NCBI GenBank assembly: GCA_025361465.1
Contig: JANYAG010000137.1
Span: 1 to 6,121 of the forward strand
Reading direction: 5' to 3'
DNA length: 6,121 nt
Source of the DNA: Gemmatimonadota bacterium
GTDB taxonomy: Bacteria; Gemmatimonadota; Gemmatimonadetes; Gemmatimonadales; GWC2-71-9
Shown here: piece after piece, positions 4,668 to 6,121 of the stretch
How positions within the stretch are numbered: position 1 is the first letter of the stretch
Layout: each line of letters opens with the position of its first letter
Notes under the pieces: generated by a model
The model's input: the letters and a program-made list of their open reading frames with translations, nothing else
Database searches by the model: none
What the model was told of the DNA's origin: nothing
Made by a program: the position numbers and the translations under genes

Positions 4668-6121
4668 GCTCGCGCTCCAGAGACGTCAGCAGGCGATGCA
4701 CCGCCGGCTCGACCTCGTTATCTGTCAATGTTCGATCCGCGGCACGGAACACCAGCCGGATCATCACGCTGCGCGACCCAACCGGAAGGGTCGCCGCCCG
4801 GAACTCATCCAGTACCGCGACCGATTCCAGCTGATGCCGCCCGCCTCGCTGCTGGAGCAGCGTGGTGACCTCGGCGACCGATCGCGCCAGCGGCACCAGG
4901 AGCGCAAGATCGCGCAGCACGGCCGGGTACGTCGGCAGGGGCCGATAGGCAGGCCGTCCGGCCCGCGCCGTGGCCACGGTCACCTCACCACCGAATAACG
5001 GGGCGGCCCAGGCCGGCGCATCGCCGATCAGCGGGCCGCACTCCCCCACCGTCGTCCCGTCGGGCGCCCTGGCCACCCACCGATCATCCTCAACTTGAAC
5101 GGTTGCCGCAGGATGCGCCAGATCCACAAGGCGGGCAAAGACCGCTTTCGCATCCCAGCGATCGAACCGCTCGGGCTTGCCCCCATCGGTCCAGTGGAGC
5201 GGGGCGCGGGCACCCGTGATCACGAACGCCGCCTGGAGCCGTTCGACCGGCTCGGCGCCAGGCTGGCCGGCCTCAAAGACCGTGCCCACTTCGAAGAGGC
5301 GGATATCAGCGATGTGCATCGCCCAGTTCGCCTCGACCGCACCGATGAGCGCCGGCCGCAGGGCCGAGCGCAGGAACGCCAGCTCGGCCGACGGCGGATT
5401 GATCAGGCACGGTCCCAGTTCAGCACCCGCGGCAACCAGCGGCATCGTCTGGACCTCGGAGAGCCCCAGGGCCGTCAGGCCGAGTCGAACCCGGGCAGTA
5501 TCCGTCCAGGCCGCGGCATCCACCTGCAGGCCTGGCCGGAACTGGTGCAGCTCGTCAGGGATGTTGGGGTAGCCATGCAGGCGGGCGATCTCCTCGATGA
5601 GATCGATTTCACGGGTGACATCCGACCGCCATCCCGGCACGTCGACGGCGATCCGACCGTCGTCGGGCTTGCTGACCACCGTCGCGCCCATCGCCACGAG
5701 CTGCTTTTCGAGTTCAGTCCATGGCAGCGCAATTCCGAGCACCTGCGCCACACGCGAAGGACGGAGGAAAATCCTCGGCGGATGGTCGGGCGCGGGGAAA
5801 CAATCCACGGTCTCGCCATCGACGGTGCCACCGCTCAGCGAGAGGATGAGTCGCAGGCAGCGCCGGAACGCATCGACCGCACCCCACCGATCGACCCCAC
5901 GCTCAAATCGGTGCGAGGCATCGGTGGACAACCCGGTCGCGGTGCGAGCAGAGCGCACTCTCGCCGGTTCGAACGAGGCACACTCGAGAAAGAGGGTGGT
6001 GGTGCCTTCGGTCACCTCGGTGTCGCGGCCGCCCATGACGCCGGCGATGCCGATGACGCGGTCGGCATCGGCGATCACCAGCGCCCCCGCCGGCAATTTG
6101 CGCTCGACCCCGTCAAGCGTG
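4642..6121 (-). CDS. pheT: Phenylalanyl-tRNA synthetase beta subunit, partial (C-terminal 492 residues)
   Basis: This is the beta subunit of the alpha2-beta2 enzyme that charges tRNA-Phe with phenylalanine in the cytoplasm. The frame is open to the window edge, so the N-terminal part (tRNA-binding/EMAP-like and B1-B3 regions, about 300 residues in usual family members) lies outside. Visible residues 1-78 are the end of the B3/B4 editing domain (IAGVMGG, then TDASHRFERGVD). The B5 domain follows at about 115-188, ending in PGWRSDVTREIDLIEEIAR. Its D167, D173, E176 and E177 have the spacing of the family's magnesium-binding acidic residues. The catalytic-like core holds INPPSAE, FLRSALRP and LFEVGTVF (about 239-282). 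The C-terminal ferredoxin-fold anticodon-binding domain spans about 397-490 (YPAVLRDLALLV, then RTLTDNEV). The stop TGA is at 4644-4642. An in-frame TTG at 6096 is internal, because homologous sequence (TLDGVERK) continues upstream of it. pheS is expected just outside the window. Confidence 0.97.
   Translation of the reverse strand, partial: TLDGVERKLPAGALVIADADRVIGIAGVMGGRDTEVTEGTTTLFLECASFEPARVRSARTATGLSTDASHRFERGVDRWGAVDAFRRCLRLILSLSGGTVDGETVDCFPAPDHPPRIFLRPSRVAQVLGIALPWTELEKQLVAMGATVVSKPDDGRIAVDVPGWRSDVTREIDLIEEIARLHGYPNIPDELHQFRPGLQVDAAAWTDTARVRLGLTALGLSEVQTMPLVAAGAELGPCLINPPSAELAFLRSALRPALIGAVEANWAMHIADIRLFEVGTVFEAGQPGAEPVERLQAAFVITGARAPLHWTDGGKPERFDRWDAKAVFARLVDLAHPAATVQVEDDRWVARAPDGTTVGECGPLIGDAPAWAAPLFGGEVTVATARAGRPAYRPLPTYPAVLRDLALLVPLARSVAEVTTLLQQRGGRHQLESVAVLDEFRAATLPVGSRSVMIRLVFRAADRTLTDNEVEPAVHRLLTSLERELDVTLRST
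4675..4678 (-). promoter_or_regulatory. Ribosome-binding site supporting the TTG start of the coiled-coil gene
   Basis: GGAG lies 7 bases before the TTG at 4667, inside the last codons of pheT. No ATG or GTG is available near the pheT end in this frame, so this site is the main argument for the TTG start. Confidence 0.6.

Overview
The window is a GC-rich, gene-dense piece of a bacterial chromosome. Every gene I can support lies on the minus strand, so transcription runs from the right edge (6121) to the left edge (1). The genes are housekeeping genes with intact reading frames. There is no mobile element, CRISPR array, tRNA, rRNA or sign of recent gene transfer. The combination of RNase Y, a two-subunit phenylalanyl-tRNA synthetase, ZapA and high GC fits a Gram-negative-type lineage such as Gemmatimonadota. 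That placement is inferred from gene order and protein style and is uncertain; deltaproteobacterial or acidobacterial relatives are alternatives.

In transcription order the layout is: pheT (4642-6121, C-terminal 492 residues; the N-terminal part lies outside the window); a 104-residue two-helix coiled-coil protein (4353-4667, TTG start); zapA (4039-4356); a 42-base gap with a hairpin; rny, encoding RNase Y (2416-3996); folD (1529-2419); xseA (270-1532); xseB (40-273); and the first 15 codons of another gene (1-47) that runs off the left edge.

Almost every junction is an overlap: 26 bases for pheT/coiled-coil, ATGA for coiled-coil/zapA, GTGA for rny/folD, GTGA for folD/xseA, ATGA for xseA/xseB, and 8 bases for xseB/next gene. 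The only non-coding stretch in the window is the 42 bases before rny. No promoter or intrinsic terminator is visible, so the window is probably the interior of one long operon with translational coupling.

The operon joins translation (PheT), Z-ring assembly (ZapA and its probable coiled-coil partner), membrane-anchored mRNA decay (RNase Y), one-carbon folate metabolism (FolD) and DNA processing (exonuclease VII, both subunits). I do not see a new defence, mobile or biosynthetic system. The points most worth a second look are the coiled-coil gene directly upstream of zapA, which sits where Caulobacter has ZauP, and the hairpin next to the rny ribosome-binding site.
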